Below are positions 1 to 5,827 of a DNA stretch of 8,986 bases, in pieces (the stretch's first letter is position 1; every line of letters starts with the position of its first letter). This DNA comes from Lentzea sp. (GTDB taxonomy: Bacteria; Actinomycetota; Actinomycetes; Mycobacteriales; Pseudonocardiaceae): assembly GCA_030146905.1 (NCBI GenBank), contig JASLAV010000415.1, positions 1-8,986 on the forward strand, read 5' to 3'. The notes beneath the pieces were generated by a model, which worked only from the letters and a program-made list of their open reading frames with translations, ran no database searches and was not told where the DNA came from. A program made the position numbers and the translations under genes.

Positions 1-438
1 CGACGGTCCCGGCGGGAACACGTACGTGCCGCGGGACAGGTACTCCTTGATGATGTCGTTCTGCGTCGTGCCGGCGAGCGCCGACGGGTCGGCGCCCTGC
101 TCCTCGGCCACGGTGACGTAGAGCGCGAGCAGCCACATGGCCGTCGCGTTGATCGTCATCGACGTGTTGGCGGTGCCGAGCGGGATCTGGTCGAAGAGCT
201 GCCGCATGTCGCCGATGTGGCTGACCGGCACGCCGACCTTGCCGACCTCGCCCTTCGCGAGCTCGTCGTCGGGGTCGTAGCCGGTCTGCGTCGGCAGGTC
301 GAACGCCACCGACAGACCGGTCTGGCCCTTCGCGAGGTTCCGCCGGTAGAGCGCGTTGGAAGCCGCCGCCGAGGAGTGACCCGCGTACGTGCGCATCACC
401 CAGGGGCGGTCGCGTTCGCGGTCAGCTGGGTACGGCAC
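1..438 (-). CDS. meaA: B12-dependent acyl-CoA mutase, MeaA / ethylmalonyl-CoA mutase type (N-terminal part, cut by window edge)
   Basis: Seen: 146 codons open to the left edge. The translation has RPWVMRTYAGHSSAAASNALYRR near residues 11-33 (in pieces: RTYAGHS, ASNALYRRN), then LSVAFDLPTQTGYD (42-55), GVPVSHIGDM and NTSMTINAT (about 91-99), the conserved N-terminal barrel strands of methylmalonyl-CoA mutase large subunits. RTYAGHS rather than RQYAGFS, with almost no N-terminal extension, points to the MeaA/ethylmalonyl-CoA mutase branch. Known: this adenosylcobalamin enzyme interconverts ethylmalonyl-CoA and methylsuccinyl-CoA in the ethylmalonyl-CoA pathway of acetate assimilation. The C-terminal cobalamin domain lies outside the window. 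Start: GTG at 438 has GGGAGG 5 nt upstream. An in-frame ATG at 453 with GGAG 7 nt upstream would add five residues (MWEVA) and cannot be excluded. Another mutase of this superfamily is the main alternative. Confidence 0.88.
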   Translation of the reverse strand, partial: MPYPADRERDRPWVMRTYAGHSSAAASNALYRRNLAKGQTGLSVAFDLPTQTGYDPDDELAKGEVGKVGVPVSHIGDMRQLFDQIPLGTANTSMTINATAMWLLALYVTVAEEQGADPSALAGTTQNDIIKEYLSRGTYVFPPGPS

Positions 439-466
439 AGCAACCTCCCACATCGTCGTTCTCCGG

Positions 467-472
467 AGCGTA
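467..472 (-). promoter_or_regulatory. Possible -10 element for the MeaA-type mutase gene
   Basis: The minus strand reads TACGCT here, matching the actinobacterial TAnnnT -10 pattern, upstream of both candidate mutase starts. No convincing -35 hexamer is visible 16-18 bp further upstream, so this is only a weak candidate. Confidence 0.2.
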
Positions 473-535
473 CTGGCCGGTAACCACTGCGGCGCGTGCG
501 CTTGCTCACTGAATCGAGACCAGAAAGAGCATGAT

Positions 536-545
536 GAGGAGGTGA
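536..545 (+). promoter_or_regulatory. Very strong Shine-Dalgarno GAGGAGGTGA overlapping the presumed start
   Basis: GAGGAGGTGA matches the complement of the 16S rRNA 3' end almost fully, yet the only good in-frame canonical start (GTG 542) lies inside it. The next in-frame canonical start, GTG 563, is too far. An ATC codon at 551 is at ideal spacing. This site therefore makes the start of the DUF2007-like gene uncertain. Confidence 0.5.
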
Positions 546-829
546 CGGGGATCTACCAGACCGTGATCGTCTTCGCGGCGCTCGGCCTGCTGGCGCTGGT
601 GCTCAGGTACTTCGCGGGCAACGACAGGCGGCCCGTGCCGGATCTGGACGGCACGGACTTCGGCTTGCTGAGCGAGGTGGCGGTCGTGCCCACGGAGGAG
701 GCCGCGAACGTCCTGGTGCAGAAGCTGAAGCGCAACGGCGTGCGCGCCACGCGTTCGCGGAACGCCCCTTACCGGGTGATGGTGTTCCCGGCGGACGTCG
801 CGAACGCGCGGCTCGTACTCAAGACCTAA
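542..829 (+). CDS. Small membrane-anchored DUF2007-like protein
   Basis: Seen: 95 aa from GTG. Residues about 4-22 ([20 protein letters not shown]) are one hydrophobic helix. The rest is soluble, with the pattern [22 protein letters not shown], then [25 protein letters not shown]. Known: DUF2007 proteins ('putative signal transducing protein') have this plan, with a beta strand, a helix carrying an Ala-rich 'change of paralogue' segment, a strand ending in V.VP and a final Ala-rich helix. No precise role is known. Start: the frame is open further upstream, but the sequence there is not protein-like. GTG at 542 overlaps the end of a near-perfect AGGAGGTGA ribosome site, which would suit a start 6-9 nt further on better (see findings). 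The stop overlaps the stop of convergent murA. Identity is inferred from pattern only. Confidence 0.62.
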   Translation: MTGIYQTVIVFAALGLLALVLRYFAGNDRRPVPDLDGTDFGLLSEVAVVPTEEAANVLVQKLKRNGVRATRSRNAPYRVMVFPADVANARLVLKT

Positions 830-2091
830 GAGGTGACGCGCTCCACGTCGGCACCGAGCTTGCGGAGGTTCTCCACGAACCCGGGGTAGCCGCGCTCGAT
901 GTGGAAGATCTCGTAGACCTCGGTGGCCCCGTCCGCGCACAGGCCGGCGAGGACGAGCCCGGCGCCCGCGCGGATGTCCGAGGCCCACACCGGTGCGCTC
1001 GACAGCCGTTCGACGCCGCGGATCACCGCGTGGTGGCCGTCGGTGCGCGCGTCGGCACCGAGCCTGATCATCTCGTCGATGAACCGGAACCGCGCCTCGA
1101 ACAGGTTCTCGGTGATCATCGAGGTGCCCTCGGAGACCGCGGACAGCGCGATCGCGAACGGCTGGTTGTCGGTGGCGAAGCCGGGGTACGGCAGCGTCAC
1201 GAAGTCGACCGCCTTGGGCCTGCCCTCCATGACGACGCGGAAGCCCTCGTCCTCACCCTCGTAGACGGTGACCTCGGCGCCGGCCATCCGCAGCTTCTCG
1301 AGCACCAGGTCGAGGTGGTGCGGGTTCACACCGCGCACCCGCACGTCGCCGCGAGTCATGGCGGCGGCGAACCCCCACGTGGCACCGACGATCCGGTCGC
1401 CGATGACGCGGTGCTCGGTCGGCTTGAGCTCCCGGACGCCGTGCACGGTCAGCGTGGACGTGCCCGCGCCCTCCACCTTCGCGCCCATCTGGGTCAGCAT
1501 CAGGCAGAGGTCGACGATCTCCGGCTCGCGCGCGGCGTTGTCGATGACCGTCGTGCCGTCGGCCAGCACGGCCGCCATCAGGATGTTCTCGGTCGCGCCC
1601 ATGCTGGGGAAGTCGAGCCAGATCTGCGCGCCGTGCAGCCCCTCGGCCTCGGCGACGATGCAGCCGTGCTCGATCCAGGTCCTGGCGCCGAGCTTCTCGA
1701 GCCCGCTCTGGTGCATGTCCAGCGGCCGCGACCCGATCGCGTCACCGCCGGGCAGCGCCACGACCGCGCGCTTGCAGCGCCCGACCAGCGGCCCCAGCAC
1801 GCAGATGCTGGCCCGCAGCTTGCCCATCGCCTCGGAGTCGGCGTGGTAGCTCAGCTCGGCGGGCGTTGTGATGCGCGCCACGTCACCTTCGAGCTCGACC
1901 TGACACCCGAGACTGCGCAACGCGTCCGCCATCAGCGGCACGTCGAGGATGTCCGGGCAGTTGGTGATGGTTGTCGTGCCCTCAGCGAGCAGGGCCGCAG
2001 CCATCAGCTTCAGGACGCTGTTCTTGGCGCCGACGACGTCAACTTCGCCGACCAGACGTGCGCCACCGTGTACCCGGAAATGCTCGCTCAC
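826..2091 (-). CDS. murA: UDP-N-acetylglucosamine 1-carboxyvinyltransferase, Asp117 (fosfomycin-insensitive) type
   Basis: Known: MurA transfers enolpyruvate from PEP to UDP-GlcNAc, the first committed step of peptidoglycan precursor synthesis, in the cytoplasm. Seen: 421 aa, normal full length, with the two-lobed EPSP-synthase-like repeat. The N-terminal AKNSVLK (22-28) holds the conserved Lys-Asn pair; [10 protein letters not shown] (93-102), [15 protein letters not shown] (113-127), [12 protein letters not shown] (301-312) with the catalytic-region Asp308, and FHIERGY (396-402) are MurA signatures. The loop residue that is Cys115 in E. coli is Asp117 here, as in M. tuberculosis, which is known to confer fosfomycin resistance. 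GTG is the start because the sequence before it is a short divergent spacer. AGGA lies 7 nt upstream, but that AGGA sits inside TAGGAT, so the transcript may be leaderless. The 3' end overlaps the convergent small gene. Confidence 0.97.
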   Translation of the reverse strand: MSEHFRVHGGARLVGEVDVVGAKNSVLKLMAAALLAEGTTTITNCPDILDVPLMADALRSLGCQVELEGDVARITTPAELSYHADSEAMGKLRASICVLGPLVGRCKRAVVALPGGDAIGSRPLDMHQSGLEKLGARTWIEHGCIVAEAEGLHGAQIWLDFPSMGATENILMAAVLADGTTVIDNAAREPEIVDLCLMLTQMGAKVEGAGTSTLTVHGVRELKPTEHRVIGDRIVGATWGFAAAMTRGDVRVRGVNPHHLDLVLEKLRMAGAEVTVYEGEDEGFRVVMEGRPKAVDFVTLPYPGFATDNQPFAIALSAVSEGTSMITENLFEARFRFIDEMIRLGADARTDGHHAVIRGVERLSSAPVWASDIRAGAGLVLAGLCADGATEVYEIFHIERGYPGFVENLRKLGADVERVTS

Positions 2092-2097
2092 GCGGCA

Positions 2098-2103
2098 ATC
2101 CTA
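2098..2103 (-). promoter_or_regulatory. Candidate murA -10 element (TAGGAT), leaderless configuration
   Basis: The minus strand reads TAGGAT, a textbook actinobacterial -10, with six bases before the murA GTG. Transcription starting about 7 nt downstream of the hexamer would begin at the start codon itself. The same bases also contain AGGA, which could be read as a ribosome site, so the two readings compete. No clear -35 is seen. Confidence 0.4.
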
Positions 2104-2113
2104 CGTACGCCCA

Positions 2114-2119
2114 TAGAGT
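2114..2119 (+). promoter_or_regulatory. Candidate adenosyltransferase -10 element (TAGAGT), leaderless configuration
   Basis: TAGAGT fits TAnnnT and ends 7 nt before the ATG at 2127. No purine-rich ribosome site lies before that ATG, which favours a leaderless mRNA. The element faces the murA candidate -10 across 10 bp. Confidence 0.4.
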
Positions 2120-2126
2120 GCCGGTC

Positions 2127-2699
2127 ATGGCGGTGCATCTCACGAAGATCTACACAAAAGTCGGTGACGACGGCACGACGGGACTGGGCGACTTCTCCCG
2201 CGTCTCGAAGACCGATCCGCGCATCGAGGCGTACGCGGACGTCGACGAGACCAACGCCTCCCTGGGCGTCGCACTGGCTCTCGGAAACCTGGCCGAGGAC
2301 GTCCACGACGTCGTGCGCAAGGTGCAGAACGACCTGTTCGACGTCGGAGCGGACCTGTGCACGCCGATCGTGCCGGACCCGAAGTACCCGCCGCTGCGCG
2401 TGACCGAGGCGTACGTGGACCGCCTGGAGGGGTACTGCGACGCGTTCAACGAACGGCTGGGCAAGCTGGACTCGTTCATCCTCAACGGCGGCACGCCGGG
2501 AGCGGCCCTGCTGCACCAGGCGCGGACGATCGCCCGGCGCGCGGAACGGCGGGCGTGGTCGTTGATCGAGGCCGACGCCGAGCGCACGAACGTGCTCACG
2601 GCGAAGTACCTGAACCGGCTGTCGGACCTGCTGTTCATCCTGGCGCGCGTGGCGAACCCGGACGGCGACGTCCTGTGGCAGCCCGGCGAGAACGCCTGA
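2127..2699 (+). CDS. Cob(I)yrinic acid a,c-diamide / cob(I)alamin adenosyltransferase, PduO type
   Basis: Known: PduO-type ATP:Cob(I)alamin adenosyltransferases are trimeric helical-bundle enzymes that attach the 5'-deoxyadenosyl group of ATP to cob(I)alamin. Seen: 190 aa, the usual length. The N-terminal ATP loop IYTKVGDDGTTGLGD (8-22), the DVDETNASLG helix (39-48), NGGTPGAALLHQART (120-134), the RRAERR segment (137-142) and the YLNRLSDLLFILAR helix (161-174) are all family hallmarks. Start: ATG 2127 puts the TKVGDDGTTG loop at its usual place; longer in-frame extensions run antisense into murA and are not credible. It is divergent from murA across 35 bp and ends 6 nt before a 34-bp palindrome. 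Its product would supply the cofactor needed by the mutase at the left edge. Confidence 0.95.
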   Translation: MAVHLTKIYTKVGDDGTTGLGDFSRVSKTDPRIEAYADVDETNASLGVALALGNLAEDVHDVVRKVQNDLFDVGADLCTPIVPDPKYPPLRVTEAYVDRLEGYCDAFNERLGKLDSFILNGGTPGAALLHQARTIARRAERRAWSLIEADAERTNVLTAKYLNRLSDLLFILARVANPDGDVLWQPGENA

Positions 2700-2705
2700 G
2701 AACCG

Positions 2706-2739
2706 CGAAGGGCGCGTTCCCGCGGGAACGCGCCCTTCG
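2706..2739. terminator. Perfect 34-bp palindrome, likely bidirectional terminator
   Basis: Left arm CGAAGGGCGCGTTCCCG (2706-2722) is followed without a gap by its exact reverse complement CGGGAACGCGCCCTTCG (2723-2739). It lies exactly 6 nt after the adenosyltransferase stop and 6 nt before the stop of the convergent DUF2550 gene. There is no U-tract on either side, as is common for actinobacterial hairpin terminators. The RNA loop would open to about four bases at the centre. Confidence 0.85.
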
Positions 2740-2745
2740 TCATGT

Positions 2746-3177
2746 TCAGGAAGCCCAGGGAATGGACCGTCCGGGAGGAGCGGACTCCAGCCAGGACAGG
2801 AACCCGGTCAGTGCGTCCGGCCCCATGGCTATCTCGACCACGCCCGAACCGGACCGGCACCGCAGCACGATCGCCCCTGCCGGCATGGCGTAGGCCTCCG
2901 GCCCGGTGGGCTCGCGCCGCGCGTCGATCTCCAGCCCGTCCCGCGAGATCAGCTGGTCGGGTCCAGACCCGAGCGACAGCACGCGGAACCAGGCGAACGA
3001 GTCGCCGCGGTAGTGCCCCACACCCAGGTGCCAGCCACGACCGCGGTCGTCGAACTTGCTGCGCAGGGCGACGTGCACCCCGCCTTCGCGCAGCAACCGG
3101 ATGCGGCGCCACGCGAAGCAGGTGATGAAGATCGCCACCCCAAGAAGGATCAGTCCGGCAATCTCGGTGATCCCCAC
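2746..3177 (-). CDS. DUF2550 family membrane-anchored protein
   Basis: Seen: 143 aa. Residues about 5-23 (EIAGLILLGVAIFITCFAW) form one membrane helix, followed by a basic stretch RRIRLLREGG and a soluble domain with GRGWHLGVGHYRGDSFAWFRVLSL (47-70 in pieces) and a C-terminal DALTGFLSWLESAPPG. Known: DUF2550 proteins have this plan and sit just after atpC in many actinomycetes; function unknown. Start: GTG with a GAGGG ribosome site about 7 nt upstream. It begins 22 nt after the atpC stop, so the two are very likely cotranscribed. It is convergent with the adenosyltransferase gene across the palindrome. Family assignment rests on both sequence pattern and position. Confidence 0.82.
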   Translation of the reverse strand: MGITEIAGLILLGVAIFITCFAWRRIRLLREGGVHVALRSKFDDRGRGWHLGVGHYRGDSFAWFRVLSLGSGPDQLISRDGLEIDARREPTGPEAYAMPAGAIVLRCRSGSGVVEIAMGPDALTGFLSWLESAPPGRSIPWAS

Positions 3178-3199
3178 GGCTGGGCCCTCGCGCCCGGTC

Positions 3200-3565
3200 T
3201 CAGGCCGACTGTTCCACGGCCCGCACGCGCGCTGCCGCCCGTGCGCGCTCGGCGTCGTCCGAGTCCTGCAGCGCCGACCGCGCCGCGTTCACGTCGATCT
3301 CGTCCGCGAGGTCGGCGTCCTCGGCGAGGATCGACACACCGGAGCCGGTCACGGACAGGAAGCCACCGTGCACCGCGGCGGTGACAAGGCCACCGTCGGT
3401 CGTGCGGATGCGCACCACGCCACCCTCGACCAGCTGGCCGAGAACGGGCTCGTGACCGGGCAGGATGCCGATCTCGCCCTCGGTCGTCTGCGCCGATACA
3501 GAGGTGGCCTTGCCGGACCACAGGCGGCGTTCAACGGCGACCAGTTCAACGGTCATCTCGGCCAC
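3200..3565 (-). CDS. atpC: F1Fo ATP synthase epsilon subunit
   Basis: Known: epsilon is the small central-stalk subunit of F1 that couples rotation and inhibits ATP hydrolysis. Seen: 121 aa, as usual in actinobacteria. The beta-sandwich (about 4-84) carries [34 protein letters not shown] (27-45, the most conserved block) and [18 protein letters not shown]; a short helical tail (88-121) follows, rich in Ala and Arg. Start: GTG 3565 (translation MAEMTVEL) with GGGAG 6 nt upstream; an internal ATG at residue 4 lacks a ribosome site. Odd: no atpD lies upstream. The preceding DNA is a divergent promoter region and a plus-strand sigma factor gene, so this atpC needs its own promoter. It is followed 22 nt later by DUF2550. 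Confidence 0.96.
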   Translation of the reverse strand: MAEMTVELVAVERRLWSGKATSVSAQTTEGEIGILPGHEPVLGQLVEGGVVRIRTTDGGLVTAAVHGGFLSVTGSGVSILAEDADLADEIDVNAARSALQDSDDAERARAAARVRAVEQSA

Positions 3566-3597
3566 GCGTATCTCCCTCGTCGTCTGGAGTCGATCTG

Positions 3598-3603
3598 AGT
3601 CTA
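3598..3603 (-). promoter_or_regulatory. Candidate -10 element for the detached atpC
   Basis: The minus strand reads TAGACT (TAnnnT), about 33 nt before the atpC GTG. Since atpC is cut off from atpD here it should have a promoter in this 105-bp gap. No good -35 is seen at 16-18 bp, so support is weak. Confidence 0.28.
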
Positions 3604-3613
3604 AACGGTCGCC

Positions 3614-3649
3614 CGACAACCTTGCCGCCCCGCCCGGTGTCAGTAGGTT
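3614..3649 (+). promoter_or_regulatory. Candidate promoter of the sigma factor / membrane protein operon
   Basis: Two readings overlap. A housekeeping-type promoter could use TTGCCG (3622-3627) and TAGGTT (3644-3649) with a 16-bp spacer. An ECF-type promoter could use CAACC (3617-3621) followed about 17 bp later by GTCA (3639-3642), which would allow autoregulation by the sigma factor. The octamer CGACAACC occurs at 3614-3621 and again at 3650-3657, 36 bp apart. Neither reading is proven. Confidence 0.32.
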
Positions 3650-3670
3650 CGACAACCGCCGGAGGGGGAC

Positions 3671-4159
3671 ATGCAGGACTTCGAGGACTTCGTGGCGTTG
3701 CGTTCGCAGAGTCTGCTGCGCACCGCCTACCTGCTGTGCGGCGGTGACAGAGGTGCCGCCGAGGACATTCTGCAGGACGTCTTCATGAGCATGTACGGCA
3801 AGTGGCGCCGCATCAGGACCTCGCCTGAAGCCTACGCGCGTGCCGCACTGGCGAACGCCGCGGCGAACCGCTGGCGGCGGCGTTCCCGCAAACCGGAGGC
3901 GCCGATGGACCACGCGGAGGCGCCGGCCACGGGAGGGCACGAACAACAGGTGGTGGACGCCGACAGCGTGGTGCGCGCGTTGGCGAAGCTGCCGAAGAAG
4001 ATGCGGGCCGTTCTGGTGCTGAGGTTCTTCGACGACCTCAGCGAGGCCGAGACCGCCCGCGCGCTCGGCTGCGGCGTCGGCACGGTGAAGAGCCAGACCT
4101 CGCGAGGACTCGCTCGCATGCGGGAGCTGATGGGTGAGCAGGTGTTGACGTGGAACTGA
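3671..4159 (+). CDS. ECF RNA polymerase sigma factor, SigE family
   Basis: Known: ECF sigma factors have only regions 2 and 4, bind core RNA polymerase and direct it to a small regulon. Seen: 162 aa. Region 2 spans about 6-70, with [19 protein letters not shown], the core-binding helix [10 protein letters not shown] (29-38) and the basic end [10 protein letters not shown] short charged linker (74-97) follows, then region 4 (98-155) with [22 protein letters not shown] and the helix-turn-helix [23 protein letters not shown]. The [14 protein letters not shown] and [10 protein letters not shown] patterns are typical of the streptomycete SigE-type family. Start: ATG with GGAGGGGG ending 2 nt before it (core GGAGG 5 nt away). 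The stop overlaps the next gene by 10 nt. It is divergent from atpC. Target genes are unknown. Confidence 0.92.
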   Translation: MQDFEDFVALRSQSLLRTAYLLCGGDRGAAEDILQDVFMSMYGKWRRIRTSPEAYARAALANAAANRWRRRSRKPEAPMDHAEAPATGGHEQQVVDADSVVRALAKLPKKMRAVLVLRFFDDLSEAETARALGCGVGTVKSQTSRGLARMRELMGEQVLTWN

Positions 4160-5373
4160 AGCAGGCGTTGGAGGCCGCGACCGCAGACCTGGACGTGCGG
4201 CCGGGATTCGTGGGGGACGTCATGACCGGGGCACGACGACGGCACACGCGCAAGCTGCTCGCGGTGACGGCAGCGGTGGCACTGCTCGCGGGCGTGACGA
4301 CGGGGGTCGTACTGACGCGTTCTTCCTCGGATGACCGGCTCATGGCAATCGACGCGCGCATGGTCGCCCCTACCGGCGGAGACCTGGCATCCAGTCAGAA
4401 GGACATCTACCGCGCACTTGCCCTGTGGCGGAACGCACAAAACACACCGCGCTTCGGAGAGAACGTCACGGACTTCTCGATGCCCTCGCACGTGTACTGG
4501 ATCGGCGGCACGGACAAAGGCCCCGCAGCGCTCGTCGTGCAGCCGGTCCGGGTGGGCGGCTCATCCGACCTCAAGCCCCTCGTCGGCCTGGTCGCGATGA
4601 ACGAGGTGGTCGACAGGGAGGTCGTCGACAGGCCGGGTCAGGAGCGCGGTCACTACCACTTCGGCACCTCCGGAGGGACGCACGTGCTGCTGACCCTCGG
4701 CAAGAAGCTCTTCATGTCGCAGAACCCGGTGCGCGACCAGAACGGCAAGCTGACCCGCCAGTGGCAGCCGCTCCAGCCGGACTCGTCGGGCGTGGCCGTG
4801 GTGACCGCACCGGCGGAGAGCAAGCCGGTGTTCGTGCGCTCCGACACCCGGCCCGAGCCGCGCGACTTCACCAGGCAGCCGCTCCGGTCCAAGTCGGACC
4901 TCGGCCTGGGCAGGGCCTTCGTGCCGCACGCCGGACTCGGCTGGGCAGGCCTGCACTGCAAGTCGGACACCCCGCCGCCGAACCTGCACTCACCGGCACA
5001 GGCCGTGGTGGACCTCCAGCAGCAGGCCTACCTCGACTACCTGGTGAGCAACGACGCCATCGGTAGCTGGAACGTCTGCCTGTGGACGCCGGACGGCCGT
5101 TACGCGGTCGTGCTCGAGGCCTACGGACAGCTCTACGGCGCGTTGTACAAGGCGGACGGCACCTTCAGCACCGCTGTCATCGGCGGCCCCGCGGTCAAGG
5201 ACACCGCGGCTCCCGTACGGCTCGTGCTGCCCGACGGTCAGGGCACGATCGTCGCCGACTTCAACGCCCTGATCGGGCCGGAGCAGCGCGAGAGCGTGTG
5301 GCTGGCGCCGGCCGGGACGAAAGAGGTGACGATCACGCGGAACGGCTCGTCAACGGTGGTGCCGCTGCCCTAG
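4150..5373 (+). CDS. Single-pass membrane protein coupled to the sigma factor (candidate anti-sigma or sensor)
   Basis: No named family recognised. Seen: 407 aa. Residues 1-35 form a short cytoplasmic head ([19 protein letters not shown], then [11 protein letters not shown]), 36-56 are one membrane helix preceded by a basic cluster (positive-inside, so the tail is outside), and 57-407 are a soluble outer domain rich in beta-type pattern. Its only cysteines are C270 and C310, a possible disulfide. C-terminal segments such as [20 protein letters not shown] look like beta-propeller strands, but no repeat is clear. Start: GTG 4150 overlaps the sigma gene by 10 nt, which implies translational coupling. 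Known: ECF sigma genes are often followed by membrane anti-sigma genes; the small head matches that size, but no zinc-binding HxxxCxxC motif is present. Anti-sigma function is therefore inference. Confidence 0.8.
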   Translation: MELKQALEAATADLDVRPGFVGDVMTGARRRHTRKLLAVTAAVALLAGVTTGVVLTRSSSDDRLMAIDARMVAPTGGDLASSQKDIYRALALWRNAQNTPRFGENVTDFSMPSHVYWIGGTDKGPAALVVQPVRVGGSSDLKPLVGLVAMNEVVDREVVDRPGQERGHYHFGTSGGTHVLLTLGKKLFMSQNPVRDQNGKLTRQWQPLQPDSSGVAVVTAPAESKPVFVRSDTRPEPRDFTRQPLRSKSDLGLGRAFVPHAGLGWAGLHCKSDTPPPNLHSPAQAVVDLQQQAYLDYLVSNDAIGSWNVCLWTPDGRYAVVLEAYGQLYGALYKADGTFSTAVIGGPAVKDTAAPVRLVLPDGQGTIVADFNALIGPEQRESVWLAPAGTKEVTITRNGSSTVVPLP

Positions 5374-5827
5374 ACAGCGACGAGCGCAAGCAGATCGGCT
5401 TGATGCTGTCGTCGAGCGACGACCAGGTCGCCAACAGGTACCGGACGGCCGCGGGCAGGCCCCGGACCGTCGTTCGCGCATCGGTACCGGCCGGCCTCGT
5501 CGCAACCACCCCACCCGCTGACCTGAACCGCTGGACGACGTCACGACGAGCGCGGCGGACGTGGTGCGCGTGTACCGCTACCTGTTGCGCCAGAACGGAA
5601 ACAACCGCGCACTGTTGCTCGCCCCCTGAGGTCGGCGTCCCGCGTCGGGGCGCGGGCTCGTCGACGCGCACACCAGCGGGCTGGTCGGCGCGGACGACCG
5701 CTACATCGTCGTCGTGCTCACCGAACACCCGAGCGGCACGCCGTTGAGCACCGCCACCGAAGCGGTGACCGCGGGGATCGGCAAGGCGGCCTTGAGCACG
5801 ACGAGGACGACGCCCCTGCCCCCAGCC
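5374..5827 (+). pseudogene. Decayed serine hydrolase (beta-lactamase-like) remnant
   Basis: This 454-bp stretch has no intact gene. Two frames contain protein-like pieces. In one, from about 5375, there is SDERKQI then MLSSSDDQVANRY. In another, from about 5531, there is DVTTSAADVVRVYRYLL, an in-frame TGA at 5627-5629, then GLVGADDRYIVVVLTEHP and TATEAVTAGIGKA up to about 5795. The same frame has a TGA at 5519-5521. These fragments, in this order, resemble actinomycete class A beta-lactamase-like serine hydrolases (the SSD/SDN region, the AADVVRLYRYLL helix, and the C-terminal Y.VVVL.E.P strand). The N-terminal SxxK active-site region is absent and a segment between the last two pieces is missing. 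At least one frameshift, one deletion and one or more stops are needed. Family assignment is from memory of patterns, so moderate. Confidence 0.5.

Noticed and set aside
389..541. Upstream extension of the DUF2007-like frame
   Set aside because: The extension is Arg/Ser/His-rich, runs antisense through the start of the mutase gene, and lacks a ribosome site.
531..545. ATGATGAGGAGGTGA as a regulatory leader peptide gene
   Set aside because: Only four codons, made mostly of the ribosome-site sequence itself; it is kept only as an alternative in the start-codon finding.
901..2403. A 500-codon plus-strand open frame opposite murA and into the adenosyltransferase gene
   Set aside because: It is the antisense shadow of murA in high-GC DNA: composition is His/Arg/Asp-rich and low-complexity, with no family motif, while the murA frame is perfectly conserved.
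3566..3946. Upstream extension of the atpC frame across the divergent region
   Set aside because: The extra residues are not protein-like, overlap the sigma factor gene antisense, and GTG 3565 has a good ribosome site and the usual epsilon N-terminus.
5333..5728. A 131-codon minus-strand open frame in the gap between the sigma operon and the ABC genes
   Set aside because: No family motif, no ribosome site, and the opposite strand shows recognisable hydrolase fragments.
5782..5794. Short inverted repeat CAAGGC-G-GCCTTG as a terminator
   Set aside because: One-base loop and 6-bp arms in GC-rich DNA within the hydrolase remnant; too weak to support a terminator.
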